Origin: Pseudomonas sp. P8_241
GTDB lineage: Bacteria; Pseudomonadota; Gammaproteobacteria; Pseudomonadales; Pseudomonadaceae
Direction of reading: 5' to 3'
Assembly: GCF_034008315.1 (NCBI RefSeq)
Contig: NZ_CP125377.1
Span: 4,462,501-4,526,500, forward strand
DNA length: 64,000 nucleotides
Shown here: in pieces, positions 8,649-17,786 of the stretch
Layout: every line of letters starts with the position of its first letter
Position numbering within the stretch: position 1 is the first letter of the stretch
Program-made: the position numbers and the translations under genes
Notes under the pieces: generated by a model
Told to the model about the DNA's origin: nothing
The model's input: the letters and a program-made list of their open reading frames with translations, nothing else
Databases searched by the model: none

Positions 8649-9812
8649 ATGAGCTACCCATCCCTGAATTTTGCCCTCGGTGAAACCATCGACATGTTGC
8701 GCGATCAGGTTCAGTCCTTCGTCGCCAAGGAGATCGCCCCGCGCGCCGCTCAGATCGACATCGACAACCTGTTCCCCGCCGACCTGTGGCGCAAATTCGG
8801 CGACATGGGCCTGCTCGGCATTACCGTACCGGAAGAGTACGGTGGTGCCGGTCTGGGTTACCTGGCCCATGTCGTAGCGATGGAAGAAATCAGCCGTGGT
8901 TCGGCCTCGGTGGCGCTGTCCTACGGCGCCCACTCCAACCTGTGCGTCAACCAGATCAACCGCAACGGCACTCACGAACAGAAATCCAAATACCTGCCCA
9001 AGCTGATCAGCGGCGAGCACATCGGCGCCCTCGCCATGAGCGAGCCAAATGCCGGTTCCGACGTGGTGTCGATGAAATTGCGCGCTGATAAGCGTGGCGA
9101 CAAGTACGTGCTCAACGGCAGCAAGACCTGGATCACCAACGGTCCGGACGCCAACACGTACGTGATCTACGCCAAGACCGACCTGGAAAAAGGCCCCCAC
9201 GGCATCACCGCGTTCATCGTCGAGCGCGACTGGAAAGGCTTCAGCCGCAGCAACAAGTTCGACAAGCTCGGCATGCGCGGTTCGAACACCTGTGAGCTGT
9301 TCTTTGATGACGTCGAAGTGCCGGAAGAGAACATCCTCGGCGTGCTCAACGGTGGTGTGAAAGTGCTGATGAGCGGCCTCGACTACGAACGCGTCGTGCT
9401 GTCCGGAGGACCGACCGGGATCATGCAGGCGTGCATGGACCTGATCGTGCCGTACATTCACGACCGCAAGCAGTTCGGCCAGAGCATCGGCGAATTCCAG
9501 CTGATCCAGGGCAAGGTCGCCGACATGTACACCCAACTCAACGCCAGCCGTGCCTACCTGTATGCCGTGGCCCAGGCTTGCGAGCGCGGCGAAACCACGC
9601 GCAAGGACGCTGCCGGCGTGATCCTCTACAGCGCCGAACGCGCGACGCAAATGGCCCTTGATGCGATCCAGATCCTCGGCGGCAACGGCTACATCAACGA
9701 ATTCCCGGCCGGCCGGCTGTTGCGTGACGCCAAGCTGTACGAAATCGGTGCCGGCACCAGCGAGATCCGTCGCATGCTGATCGGTCGCGAACTGTTCAAC
9801 GAAACCCGCTAA
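8649..9812 (+). CDS. liuA: Isovaleryl-CoA dehydrogenase
   Basis: 387 residues. Oxidises isovaleryl-CoA to 3-methylcrotonyl-CoA and passes electrons to ETF, the first committed step of leucine breakdown. Motifs: [48 protein letters not shown] and [20 protein letters not shown] Glu in the helix segment LDYERVVLS fits the isovaleryl-CoA dehydrogenase position of the catalytic base. An AAGGTG ribosome site precedes ATG 8649. It heads liuABCD, with liuB starting 12 bp on. Confidence 0.95.
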   Translation: MSYPSLNFALGETIDMLRDQVQSFVAKEIAPRAAQIDIDNLFPADLWRKFGDMGLLGITVPEEYGGAGLGYLAHVVAMEEISRGSASVALSYGAHSNLCVNQINRNGTHEQKSKYLPKLISGEHIGALAMSEPNAGSDVVSMKLRADKRGDKYVLNGSKTWITNGPDANTYVIYAKTDLEKGPHGITAFIVERDWKGFSRSNKFDKLGMRGSNTCELFFDDVEVPEENILGVLNGGVKVLMSGLDYERVVLSGGPTGIMQACMDLIVPYIHDRKQFGQSIGEFQLIQGKVADMYTQLNASRAYLYAVAQACERGETTRKDAAGVILYSAERATQMALDAIQILGGNGYINEFPAGRLLRDAKLYEIGAGTSEIRRMLIGRELFNETR

Positions 9813-9824
9813 ACGGAGCTGTCC

Positions 9825-11432
9825 ATGGCTACCTTGCATACCCAGCTCAACCCCCGTTCAGCGGAGTTCGCCACCAACAGCGCGGCGATGCTCAAGCAGG
9901 TCGACGCGTTGCACACCCTGCTCGCCCAGGTGGCACAAGGTGGTGGCCCGAAGGCTCAGGAACGCCACACCTCACGGGGCAAACTGCTGCCCCGTGAGCG
10001 CATCAACCGCCTGCTAGATCCGGGCTCGCCGTTTCTGGAGATCAGCCAACTGGCGGCGTACGAGGTGTATGGCGAAGACGTCCCCGCCGCTGGCGTGATT
10101 GCCGGTATCGGTCGTGTGGAAGGCATCGAATGCATGATCGTCGCCAACGACGCCACAGTTAAGGGTGGCTCTTATTACCCGCTGACCGTGAAGAAACACC
10201 TTCGCGCCCAGACCATCGCGCAACAGAATCGACTGCCATGCATCTATCTGGTGGACTCCGGCGGCGCCAACCTGCCGCGTCAGGATGAAGTGTTCCCGGA
10301 CCGTGAGCACTTCGGCCGAATCTTCTTCAATCAGGCCAACATGAGCGCCATGGGCATCCCGCAGATTGCCGTGGTCATGGGTTCTTGCACCGCCGGTGGT
10401 GCGTATGTGCCGGCAATGGCCGACGAAGCGATCATGGTCCGCGAACAAGCGACCATCTTCCTCGCCGGTCCACCGCTGGTGAAAGCCGCAACCGGTGAAG
10501 TGGTCAGTGCCGAAGACCTTGGCGGGGCCGATGTGCACTGCAAGATTTCCGGTGTAGCCGACCATTATGCCGAGAGCGATGAACACGCCCTCGCGCTGGC
10601 CCGCCGCAGCATCGCCAACCTCAACTGGCGCAAGCAAGGTGAGGTTCAGCAACGCACGCCAATCGCCCCGCTCTACAGCAGCGACGAGTTGTACGGCGTG
10701 GTCCCGGCCGATGCCAAGCAACCGTTCGACGTCCGCGAAGTGATTGCACGGCTGGTGGACGGTTCGGTATTCGACGAATTCAAAGCCTTGTTCGGGACCA
10801 CGCTGGTCTGCGGTTTTGCCTACCTGCACGGTTACCCGATCGCGATCCTCGCCAACAACGGCATCCTGTTCGCTGAAGCGGCGCAGAAAGGCGCGCACTT
10901 CATCGAACTGGCGTGCCAGCGCGGCATCCCGCTGCTGTTCCTGCAAAACATTACCGGCTTCATGGTCGGCCAGAAATACGAAGCCGGCGGCATCGCCAAG
11001 CACGGCGCAAAACTGGTGACGGCTGTGGCCTGCGCCAAGGTGCCGAAGTTCACCGTGATCATCGGCGGCAGTTTCGGCGCCGGTAACTACGGCATGTGCG
11101 GCCGCGCCTACGATCCGCGCTTCTTGTGGATGTGGCCGAATGCGCGCATCGGCGTGATGGGTGCCGAACAGGCGGCCGGCGTGCTGGTACAGGTCAAGCG
11201 TGAGCAGGCTGAACGCAGCGGCCAGGGTTTCAGCGCCGAGCAGGAGGCCGAGATCAAACAACCGATCCTCGATCAGTACGAAGAACAGGGCCACCCCTAC
11301 TATTCCAGCGCGCGCCTGTGGGACGACGGTGTCATCGACCCGGCCCAGACCCGCGACGTACTGGCCCTGGCCTTGTCCGCGTCGTTGAACGCGCCAATCG
11401 AACCGAGCCGCTTCGGCGTGTTCCGGATGTGA
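9825..11432 (+). CDS. liuB: Methylcrotonyl-CoA carboxylase, carboxyltransferase (beta) subunit
   Basis: 535 residues, full length. Transfers CO2 from carboxybiotin to 3-methylcrotonyl-CoA. The crotonase-fold carboxyltransferase halves are clear: [19 protein letters not shown] in the N-half, and [22 protein letters not shown] with [18 protein letters not shown] in the C-half. It acts with LiuD in the biotin enzyme. It follows liuA closely; a REPIN-like palindrome separates it from liuC. Confidence 0.95.
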   Translation: MATLHTQLNPRSAEFATNSAAMLKQVDALHTLLAQVAQGGGPKAQERHTSRGKLLPRERINRLLDPGSPFLEISQLAAYEVYGEDVPAAGVIAGIGRVEGIECMIVANDATVKGGSYYPLTVKKHLRAQTIAQQNRLPCIYLVDSGGANLPRQDEVFPDREHFGRIFFNQANMSAMGIPQIAVVMGSCTAGGAYVPAMADEAIMVREQATIFLAGPPLVKAATGEVVSAEDLGGADVHCKISGVADHYAESDEHALALARRSIANLNWRKQGEVQQRTPIAPLYSSDELYGVVPADAKQPFDVREVIARLVDGSVFDEFKALFGTTLVCGFAYLHGYPIAILANNGILFAEAAQKGAHFIELACQRGIPLLFLQNITGFMVGQKYEAGGIAKHGAKLVTAVACAKVPKFTVIIGGSFGAGNYGMCGRAYDPRFLWMWPNARIGVMGAEQAAGVLVQVKREQAERSGQGFSAEQEAEIKQPILDQYEEQGHPYYSSARLWDDGVIDPAQTRDVLALALSASLNAPIEPSRFGVFRM

Positions 11433-11441
11433 TCTAGATCT

Positions 11442-11557
11442 CTGTAGGAGCGAGCACGCTCGCGAAGGTCGTCAACGATAACGTTGCGAACCTGACACCC
11501 AGCGGCGTCTCCAGGACTATCGTCGGAACGCCGCCCGGAGCATGTTCGCTCCTACAG
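11442..11557. repeat. Degenerate REPIN inside the liu operon
   Basis: Left arm CTGTAGGAGCGAGCACGCTC and a diverged right arm ending CATGTTCGCTCCTACAGG, around a spacer that resembles other REPIN spacers here (GTCGTCAACGATAACG). It lies between liuB and liuC and may set their relative expression. Confidence 0.75.
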
Positions 11558-11582
11558 GACAAAGTTGTGGAGACGGACGAAT

Positions 11583-12395
11583 ATGAGCGACTTCAACACC
11601 CTCGAACTGCTGAACGACCCCCGTGGTTTTGCCACGCTGTGGCTCAGCCGTGAAGAAAAGAACAACGCCTTCAACGCCGAAATGATCCGCGAGCTGATCC
11701 TTGCCCTCGACAAAGTGGCGAGCGATGCCAGCCTGCGATTCCTGATCGTGCGCGGTCGCGGCAAGCACTTCAGCGCCGGCGCCGACCTGGCCTGGATGCA
11801 ACAATCGGCCGAACTCGATTACGCCACCAACCTCGACGACGCGCGAGAGTTGGCGGAGTTGATGTACAACCTGGCCAAGCTGAAAGTACCGACCCTGGCC
11901 GTGGTGCAAGGCGCAGCCTTTGGTGGCGCGCTGGGTCTGATCAGTTGCTGCGACATGGCCATCGGCACCGATGACGCGCAGTTCTGCCTGTCGGAAGTGC
12001 GCATCGGCCTGGCGCCGGCGGTGATCAGCCCGTTCGTGGTGCAAGCCATCGGCGAGCGAGCGACCCGACGCTATGCCTTGACCGCTGAGCGCTTCGGCGG
12101 GCAACGGGCTCGGGAAATCGGTTTGTTGTCGGAGAGTTATGCAAGTGCCGAACTGGAACAGAAAGTCGGGCAGTGGATCGACAACCTGCTGCTCAACAGT
12201 CCGGCCGCGATGCGCGCCAGCAAGGACCTGTTGCGCGAAGTCGGTGACGGCTCATTGACCCCGGCATTGCGCCGCTACACCGAAAACGCCATCGCCCGCA
12301 TCCGCGTGAGTCCCGAAGGCCAGGAAGGCCTGCGTGCCTTCCTGCAAAAACGTCCGCCGACCTGGCAAGCCGAATCCACCAAGGAGCCCCGCTGA
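11583..12395 (+). CDS. liuC: Methylglutaconyl-CoA hydratase (crotonase family)
   Basis: 270 residues from ATG 11583, which has a GGAG site upstream; a TTG start at 11565 is less likely. Hydrates 3-methylglutaconyl-CoA to HMG-CoA, linking the carboxylase to HMG-CoA lyase. Crotonase-fold evidence: the oxyanion loop GRGKHFSAGADLAWM and QGAAFGGALGLISCCDMAIG, with the acidic residues of SEVRIGLAPAVISPFV. The stop overlaps the liuD start by one base (TGATG), showing translational coupling. Confidence 0.93.
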   Translation: MSDFNTLELLNDPRGFATLWLSREEKNNAFNAEMIRELILALDKVASDASLRFLIVRGRGKHFSAGADLAWMQQSAELDYATNLDDARELAELMYNLAKLKVPTLAVVQGAAFGGALGLISCCDMAIGTDDAQFCLSEVRIGLAPAVISPFVVQAIGERATRRYALTAERFGGQRAREIGLLSESYASAELEQKVGQWIDNLLLNSPAAMRASKDLLREVGDGSLTPALRRYTENAIARIRVSPEGQEGLRAFLQKRPPTWQAESTKEPR

Positions 12396-14350
12396 TGAGC
12401 ACACCTGTTCTCACTACCCTGTTGGTGGCCAACCGCGGCGAAATCGCTTGCCGGGTGATGCGCACCGCCAAGGCCCTGGGCCTGACCACTGTCGCCGTGC
12501 ACAGCGCCACCGATCGAGACGCCCGTCATAGTCGCGAAGCCGATATCCGCGTCGACCTCGGTGGCAGCAAAGCGGCCGACAGTTATCTGCAAATCGACAA
12601 ACTGATTGCAGCGGCCAAGGCCAGCGGCGCCCAGGCGATTCACCCCGGTTACGGATTTTTGTCGGAAAACGCCGGGTTCGCCCGCGCTATCGAAAACGCC
12701 GGCCTGATTTTCCTCGGCCCACCCGCTTCGGCCATCGATGCGATGGGCAGCAAGTCCGCCGCCAAAGCCTTGATGGAAACCGCCGGCGTACCATTGGTGC
12801 CGGGCTATCACGGTGAAGCCCAGGACCTCGACACCTTCCGCGATGCCTGCGAACGCATTGGCTACCCGGTGCTGCTCAAGGCCACGGCCGGTGGCGGCGG
12901 CAAAGGCATGAAAGTGGTCGAAGACGTCAGCCAATTGGCCGAAGCCCTGGCCTCGGCCCAGCGCGAAGCGCAATCGTCATTCGGCGACTCACGGATGCTG
13001 GTGGAAAAGTACCTGCTCAAACCGCGCCACGTGGAAATCCAGGTGTTCGCTGATCAGCACGGCAACTGCCTGTACCTCAACGAGCGTGACTGCTCGATTC
13101 AGCGCCGCCACCAGAAAGTCGTCGAAGAAGCCCCGGCGCCGGGTTTGAGCCCAGAGCTACGTCGAGCCATGGGCGAAGCTGCCGTGCGTTCAGCGCAGGC
13201 CATCGGTTATGTCGGCGCCGGTACCGTGGAGTTCTTGCTGGACGCGCGCGGCGAGTTCTTCTTTATGGAGATGAACACACGCCTGCAAGTAGAACACCCG
13301 GTCACCGAAGCCATCACCGGTCTAGACCTGGTGGCCTGGCAGATTCGCGTGGCCCGTGGCGAAGCATTGCCGATGACCCAGGATCAGGTTCCATTGATCG
13401 GCCATGCGATTGAAGTACGGCTGTATGCCGAGGATCCAGGCAATGACTTTCTGCCGGCCACCGGTCGCCTGGCGTTGTACCGCGAATCGGCGCCGGGTGC
13501 GGGTCGCCGGGTGGACAGCGGCGTTGAAGAAGGTGACGAAATTTCGCCGTTCTACGACCCGATGCTGGGCAAGCTGATTGCCTGGGGCGAGGACCGCGAG
13601 CAAGCCCGTTTGCGCCTGCTGAGCATGCTGGATGAGTTCGCCATCGGCGGATTGAAGACCAACATCAACTTCCTGCGCCGCATCGTTGCGCATCCTGCGT
13701 TTGCCGCCGCTGAACTGGATACCGGTTTCATTACGCGCTACCAGGAACAACTGCTGCCCGCGCCTGCGCAACTTGACGACGAATTCTGGCAAGCCGCCGC
13801 CCAGGCTTTTGCCCAAAGCCAGCCAAGTGCGAACCGCGCCGATGACCCGAGTTCACCTTGGTCGAACGCCAATGGTTTGCGGTTCGGTCTGCCTCGTGAA
13901 ATCACCTTGCACCTGAGTTGCGAGGACCAGGATCGTGCGCTGACCCTGGGTAATGTCTGCTCCGAGACCGCACAACTCAACGGTGAGCAATTGCTGACCG
14001 AACATAACGGGGTACGTCGCCAGCACCGAACCATTCGCCGTGGCGACTGCGTGTATTTGCAATGGGAAGGTGAACTGCGCCGCATCGAGACCTACGACCC
14101 GATCAGCGCCGTCGAAGCCAGTCACAGCCATCAGGGTGGCCTGACCGCCCCCATGAACGGCAGCATCGTCCGCGTGCTGGTAGAGGCCGGCCAATCGGTG
14201 GAAGCCGGGGCGCAATTGGTGGTGCTGGAAGCGATGAAGATGGAACACAGTATTCGCGCACCCCATGCCGGTGTGATCAAGGCACTGTATTGCCAGGAAG
14301 GCGAGATGGTCAGCGAAGGCAGTGCGTTGGTTGAACTGGAAGAAGCCTGA
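12395..14350 (+). CDS. liuD: Methylcrotonyl-CoA carboxylase, biotin carboxylase/BCCP (alpha) subunit
   Basis: 651 residues. ATP-dependent carboxylation of its own biotin, then delivery to LiuB. Order: biotin carboxylase N-domain (LVANRGEIACRVMRTAKALG), ATP-grasp domain with the Gly-rich loop KATAGGGGKGMKVV (about 165-178) and EMNTRLQVEHPVTE, biotin-carboxylase C-domain, linker, and C-terminal biotinyl domain with EAMKMEHSIRAP; the biotinylated Lys is near residue 613. Last gene of the liu operon. Confidence 0.95.
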   Translation: MSTPVLTTLLVANRGEIACRVMRTAKALGLTTVAVHSATDRDARHSREADIRVDLGGSKAADSYLQIDKLIAAAKASGAQAIHPGYGFLSENAGFARAIENAGLIFLGPPASAIDAMGSKSAAKALMETAGVPLVPGYHGEAQDLDTFRDACERIGYPVLLKATAGGGGKGMKVVEDVSQLAEALASAQREAQSSFGDSRMLVEKYLLKPRHVEIQVFADQHGNCLYLNERDCSIQRRHQKVVEEAPAPGLSPELRRAMGEAAVRSAQAIGYVGAGTVEFLLDARGEFFFMEMNTRLQVEHPVTEAITGLDLVAWQIRVARGEALPMTQDQVPLIGHAIEVRLYAEDPGNDFLPATGRLALYRESAPGAGRRVDSGVEEGDEISPFYDPMLGKLIAWGEDREQARLRLLSMLDEFAIGGLKTNINFLRRIVAHPAFAAAELDTGFITRYQEQLLPAPAQLDDEFWQAAAQAFAQSQPSANRADDPSSPWSNANGLRFGLPREITLHLSCEDQDRALTLGNVCSETAQLNGEQLLTEHNGVRRQHRTIRRGDCVYLQWEGELRRIETYDPISAVEASHSHQGGLTAPMNGSIVRVLVEAGQSVEAGAQLVVLEAMKMEHSIRAPHAGVIKALYCQEGEMVSEGSALVELEEA

Positions 14351-14355
14351 AATGA

Positions 14356-14387
14356 AGATCGGTCCTTCGCTTGACCGGGACCGATCT
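14356..14387. terminator. Stem-loop between liuD and the S24 repressor gene
   Basis: Perfect 10-bp stem AGATCGGTCC (14356-14365) with GGACCGATCT (14378-14387) in the convergent gap. There is no clear T-run, so it is a weak or bidirectional terminator. Confidence 0.5.
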
Positions 14388-14389
14388 GA

Positions 14390-15037
14390 CTAGAACTTGA
14401 TCGTTGCCTGAACGACTACGCCGAGGATTCTGCATTCCTCTGAGTACAAGGCTTTCGGATACGTCGGATTGAGCGGGACCAGGTAACGCTGCCCGCCCTC
14501 TTCGATCAGCTTGCGGAAGGTCGCTTCGCTACTGTCGGGCCACTGGGCAATCACCAGTTTGCCGGGAGCGGCATGGATATCCGGGTCCACCAGGATCAAC
14601 ATGCCTTCCGGGATGCTGACGCCACTGGGAGCGGTCATCGCATCACCTGCCACCTTCAACCAGAAGGCTGCGCCCTGGGCGTGGTAGTCAGTCAGTTCGA
14701 ACTGCTCTTTGCCATACACGGTCCGCTCACCATCACGTACCTCCACAGGTTCGCGCCAGTCACTGACCGGGTAACGGAAGTACGGGTTGTACTTTTGCGT
14801 CAGCGAAAGTTCGTCGCCCTGTGACGCCTGCGGCTCTCTGATGACCAGGGCCACTTCGAGAAACCCCAGGCCGAGCGCGTGCAACACCCGGTTCATGTCA
14901 TCGATGCCCGGCTCGCGACGCTTGTTGAGCCAGTGACCTATGCCCCCCTGGGACATCCCGAGACGTTCGGCGAGTATTTCCTGAGTGATTTTGAGTTCAC
15001 TCATCTTGGCTTTGACCAATTCAATCCATTTATCCAT
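14390..15037 (-). CDS. LexA/CI-type (S24) repressor lacking both self-cleavage residues
   Basis: 215 residues from the Met of MDKWIELVKAK (14 more upstream residues are possible). N-terminal HTH (about 8-60, ITQEILAERLGMSQGGIGHWLNKRR) plus an S24 peptidase-like domain (about 85-215), as in PrtR and phage CI repressors. Normal members have GDSM with the catalytic Ser and EATFKKL with the catalytic Lys. Here these read GDAM (Ala133, codon GCG) and EATFRKL (Arg175), and no Ala-Gly cleavage pair is visible in the linker. Inferred: it still folds, dimerises and binds DNA but cannot be inactivated by RecA-stimulated self-cleavage. No pyocin or prophage genes lie beside it; DUF6124 is divergent. Confidence 0.85.
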   Translation of the reverse strand: MDKWIELVKAKMSELKITQEILAERLGMSQGGIGHWLNKRREPGIDDMNRVLHALGLGFLEVALVIREPQASQGDELSLTQKYNPYFRYPVSDWREPVEVRDGERTVYGKEQFELTDYHAQGAAFWLKVAGDAMTAPSGVSIPEGMLILVDPDIHAAPGKLVIAQWPDSSEATFRKLIEEGGQRYLVPLNPTYPKALYSEECRILGVVVQATIKF

Positions 15038-15093
15038 GTGCGGCACGATACGTGGACGACTCCAGCCATCAAAACACACATTGTAGTATTTAA

Positions 15094-15107
15094 TTTGTCG
15101 TCACAAA
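15094..15107. promoter_or_regulatory. Possible operator between the repressor and DUF6124 genes
   Basis: TTTGTCGTCACAAA, an inverted repeat TTTGT-N4-ACAAA, lies in the AT-rich divergent region 57 bp upstream of the repressor start. Size and position fit a CI-like operator. This is a candidate only. Confidence 0.4.
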
Positions 15108-15167
15108 TACAAACCGTACTAGGATGAGTTCTCGGATCTGAATCAATCACGGAGCTTTGCCATCGTC

Positions 15168-15509
15168 ATGAACGAACACGCCAACGACTTGCCCGACATC
15201 CAGATAGACACCTCCCTCACCTCGCCCCAAGGCTCGGCAGCGGCCCAGCGTGCGTTGGACTACTACTTGAAACCAGCTGTGTCAGAGGATGTAAGCGAAC
15301 CGCGTTTTTTTGATGTGAACCGCAGCGTCAGCTGTGAGGAGGCATTGCTTCACGCCTCGGACCTGTTGCGGTGCGCTGCGGCGACAGCGTTCGAGTCGGC
15401 CAGTCACCTGTTCGGAGCCAATCGGGACCTGGCGTTCTCGACGGTACACATGATCGACATGGCCAAGGCGATGGTTGACCGATCGCTGGAAGGGCATCAG
15501 AAGGGCTGA
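15168..15509 (+). CDS. DUF6124-family small protein
   Basis: 113 residues. It resembles the Pseudomonas DUF6124/DUF3077 small proteins: an acidic N-terminus, an ALDYYLKP motif near residue 30, and an Ala-rich helical C-half (ALLHASDLLRCAAATAFESA, then MIDMAKAMVDRSLEGHQK). No signal or membrane segment. Function is not known. It is divergent from the non-cleavable repressor and may be under its control. Confidence 0.75.
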   Translation: MNEHANDLPDIQIDTSLTSPQGSAAAQRALDYYLKPAVSEDVSEPRFFDVNRSVSCEEALLHASDLLRCAAATAFESASHLFGANRDLAFSTVHMIDMAKAMVDRSLEGHQKG

Positions 15510-15566
15510 ATTTGAAACGTAAAAAAAGGACGGGAAAGAATTTTCCAATCGTGCAGATAAAAAAGT

Positions 15567-15600
15567 TTGACTTGCAAACGAGAATGATTATTATTGCATC
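15567..15600 (+). promoter_or_regulatory. Promoter and Fur box of prrF
   Basis: TTGACT (15567-15572), 16-bp spacer, TATTAT (15589-15594) form a sigma-70 promoter. The -10 region lies inside a Fur-box-like GAGAATGATTATTATTGCAT (15580-15599), so Fe-Fur would block it. Confidence 0.85.
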
Positions 15601-15601
15601 A

Positions 15602-15712
15602 ACTGGTCGCGAGATCAGTGATGGACCAGGTGACCTTAGGTCGGTCTCCTGGACTATCTCCTCATCAGGCTAATCACGGTTTTTGACCCGGCTTTTTGCC
15701 GGGTCTTTTTTT
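15602..15712 (+). ncRNA. prrF: PrrF-type iron-responsive small RNA
   Basis: About 110 nt starting ACTGGTCGCGAGATCAG, with the strongly conserved PrrF core CTCATCAGGCTAATCACG (15661-15678) and a GC hairpin plus T-run at the end. PrrF RNAs are the Pseudomonas counterpart of RyhB: made when iron is scarce, they pair with mRNAs of iron-using proteins (sodB, TCA enzymes, antR) with Hfq. The Fur box over the promoter confirms the class. Whether this is PrrF1 or PrrF2 cannot be decided here; the second copy is not in the window. Confidence 0.9.
15685..15712 (+). terminator. Terminator of prrF
   Basis: GACCCGGC (15685-15692), TTTTT loop, GCCGGGTC (15698-15705), then seven T residues. Confidence 0.93.
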
Positions 15713-15988
15713 GCCAGTTTTTCTGGCTTTGGCTTCAGGCTAATGAAGTCTTTTGGGTGCTGCCAATTCGATGGCGCGGATAATATCAAAAGAATATCTG
15801 TTGGCAAGAGAAGCCAGTCATTATTGACCCAAACTAAAATAGAAATAGCACTTGAGAATCAATCGCACAGCCTCTAAGCTGCGTCCGCGTCAAGGAGGAC
15901 GCCCCCCTTGCACCCCGCAATTTCACTCGGTTTCACCCCAGCCTTGCGTGTAAAGTAGCCGCCATAAAATCATATTCAGGAAACGACT
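15713..15988. other. Intergenic stretch between prrF and the carboxypeptidase gene
   Basis: AT-richer than its surroundings. A short open frame here (15683-15877) begins inside the prrF terminator and is not credible. A ribosome site-like AGGA (15978-15981) precedes the carboxypeptidase start. Nothing else is recognised. Confidence 0.6.
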
Positions 15989-17140
15989 ATGACCGTGGCT
16001 AAATCCTCTTTCGATATCAGTGCCAACTTCGACAGCGGCAATATTGAAGTGCTGGATATCAGCAACCCATTGCAAGCGTTGCTGGCCATCAAGCCTGATA
16101 CACGCAGCCCGCATTTCCAGTGGTTTCACTTCAAGGCCAGCGGCCTGCATGTCGGCCAGGAACACTGGTTTCGCCTGAGCAACGCCAGCAAATCCTCATA
16201 CAACAAAGCCTGGGATGGTTATCAAGCCGTAGCCTCCTACGACCACGTCAACTGGTTCCGTGTGCCCACCATTTTCGAAGGCGACTGCCTGCGTTTCAGC
16301 CTCGAAGCCACTGCTACCCACGCCTGGTTTGCCTACTTCGAGCCCTACAGCCGTGGCCGCCACGACTGGCTGATCGAGCAAGCGCTGAGCAAGGCCGGCA
16401 CCGAACTGCTGGCGACCGGCAAGAGCGTCGAAGGGCGTGATATCCAGTTACTGCGCAAAGGCACCGGTGCTGAAGGCCGGCGTAAGGTATGGATCATCGC
16501 CCAGCAGCATCCGGGCGAACACATGGCCGAGTGGTTCATGGAAGGGGTGATTGAGCGCCTTGAAAAGCACGATGACCCGGTAATGAACAAACTGCTGGCC
16601 AGCGCCGACCTGTATCTGGTGCCGAACATGAACCCGGACGGTGCCTTCCACGGTCACCTGCGTACCAACGCCATGGGCCAGGACCTGAACCGCGCCTGGC
16701 AAAACGCCAGCCAGGAAATCAGCCCGGAGGTCTTTTTCGTACAGCAGCAGATGGAACAGTACGGCGTCGATCTGTTTCTCGACATCCATGGCGACGAAGA
16801 AATCCCTTACGTGTTCACCGCCGGTTGCGAAGGCAACCCGGGTTACACGCCACGCATCGCCAAACTCGAAGAACACTTTCGCAGTCATCTGAAGCACCTG
16901 ACCAAGGACTTCCAGACCACTCATGGCTACGTCCTCGACAAGCCGGGCCAAGCCAATATGACCCTGGCCTGCAACAGCGTTGGTCAGAAGTACGACTGCC
17001 TGTCGCTGACCCTGGAAATGCCGTTCAAGGACAACAACGATGCGCCGAATCCACTGACCGGGTGGTCGGGCAAGCGTTCGAAGCAATTGGGCAAGGATGT
17101 GTTGACGACTGTGGCGCAGATGGTCGACTCCCTGCGCTGA
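15989..17140 (+). CDS. M14-type zinc carboxypeptidase (PaCCP-like)
   Basis: 383 residues, no signal peptide, so cytosolic. An N-terminal beta-sandwich domain (about 1-120) precedes an M14 carboxypeptidase domain (about 130-380). Zinc ligands are visible as HPGEHMAEWF (His and Glu of HxxE) and FLDIHGDEE (third His); substrate residues lie in MNPDGAFHGHLRTN and DLNRAW; the general base is likely the Glu of LTLEMPF. This is the arrangement of the bacterial cytosolic carboxypeptidase PaCCP, related to eukaryotic tubulin deglutamylases. The bacterial substrate is unknown. Confidence 0.88.
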   Translation: MTVAKSSFDISANFDSGNIEVLDISNPLQALLAIKPDTRSPHFQWFHFKASGLHVGQEHWFRLSNASKSSYNKAWDGYQAVASYDHVNWFRVPTIFEGDCLRFSLEATATHAWFAYFEPYSRGRHDWLIEQALSKAGTELLATGKSVEGRDIQLLRKGTGAEGRRKVWIIAQQHPGEHMAEWFMEGVIERLEKHDDPVMNKLLASADLYLVPNMNPDGAFHGHLRTNAMGQDLNRAWQNASQEISPEVFFVQQQMEQYGVDLFLDIHGDEEIPYVFTAGCEGNPGYTPRIAKLEEHFRSHLKHLTKDFQTTHGYVLDKPGQANMTLACNSVGQKYDCLSLTLEMPFKDNNDAPNPLTGWSGKRSKQLGKDVLTTVAQMVDSLR

Positions 17141-17156
17141 TTACCCTGAGCGTCAC

Positions 17157-17231
17157 AAGATCGCAGCCTGCGGCAACTCCTACGAAAAACGCATCGATCC
17201 GTAGGAATTGCCGCAGGCTGCGATCTTTTTT
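17157..17231. repeat. REP palindrome pair with T-run
   Basis: AAGATCGCAGCCTGCGGCAA faces TTGCCGCAGGCTGCGATCTT, followed by T residues. It probably terminates the carboxypeptidase transcript and the convergent cytochrome b561 transcript. Confidence 0.85.
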
Positions 17232-17240
17232 TCGTGACAA

Positions 17241-17786
17241 CTACCCGCGATCCCTACCCCGCAACATGCTGTCCAGTACATCATCGCGACGCACCCAGCC
17301 GTGAAACAACGCCGCCGCAAGATGCAGCAACACCGTCAAGAACAGCAGATACGCCAGATACCCGTGAGCCTTACGCAAAAATGCGAACACCTGCGCATTC
17401 GCCGGAACAATGGACGGTAACTGTAGCGAAGTGCCGAGCATCACAGGCTCACCTGAAGCCGAGATCATCGCCCAACCCAGAATTGGCAAAATCAGCATCA
17501 GTGCATACAGCAACACATGCGATCCCTTGGCCGCCAATACCTGCCAACCCGGCAGGTCCACGGGCAACGGTGGCTGTGTGGTGGAGAAACGCACCACCAG
17601 CCGCACAATCACCAGTAGCAAAATGGCGATGCCCAAGGGTTTGTGCAGATGAATCAGCCATTCATGCCGTTCGGACACCGAGGCAACCATGCCCGCGCCG
17701 ATAAACAGCATGGCAATGATCATCAGTGCCATCAGCCAGTGCAGCAGGCGCGCCAACGGTGCGAAGTGTTTGGGTTGAGTGCTCAT
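17241..17786 (-). CDS. Cytochrome b561
   Basis: 181 residues with four membrane helices (about 11-32, 45-65, 85-107, 140-163) and His residues in or near them (LLHWLM, HLHKPLG, GSHVLLY, KAHGYLA) as heme-b ligands. Its start overlaps the stop of the peroxidase gene (ATGA), so the two are co-translated. Inferred: a quinol-to-heme electron donor for the membrane-anchored catalase-family peroxidase upstream. A second b561 gene lies at 32706. Confidence 0.9.
   Translation of the reverse strand: MSTQPKHFAPLARLLHWLMALMIIAMLFIGAGMVASVSERHEWLIHLHKPLGIAILLLVIVRLVVRFSTTQPPLPVDLPGWQVLAAKGSHVLLYALMLILPILGWAMISASGEPVMLGTSLQLPSIVPANAQVFAFLRKAHGYLAYLLFLTVLLHLAAALFHGWVRRDDVLDSMLRGRDRG

Noticed and set aside
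15854..15873. Second Fur-like site (TTGAGAATCAATCGCAC) before the carboxypeptidase gene
   Set aside because: Only one half resembles a Fur box and no promoter elements fit around it.
15683..15877. 64-residue open frame after prrF
   Set aside because: Starts inside the prrF terminator and has no ribosome site.
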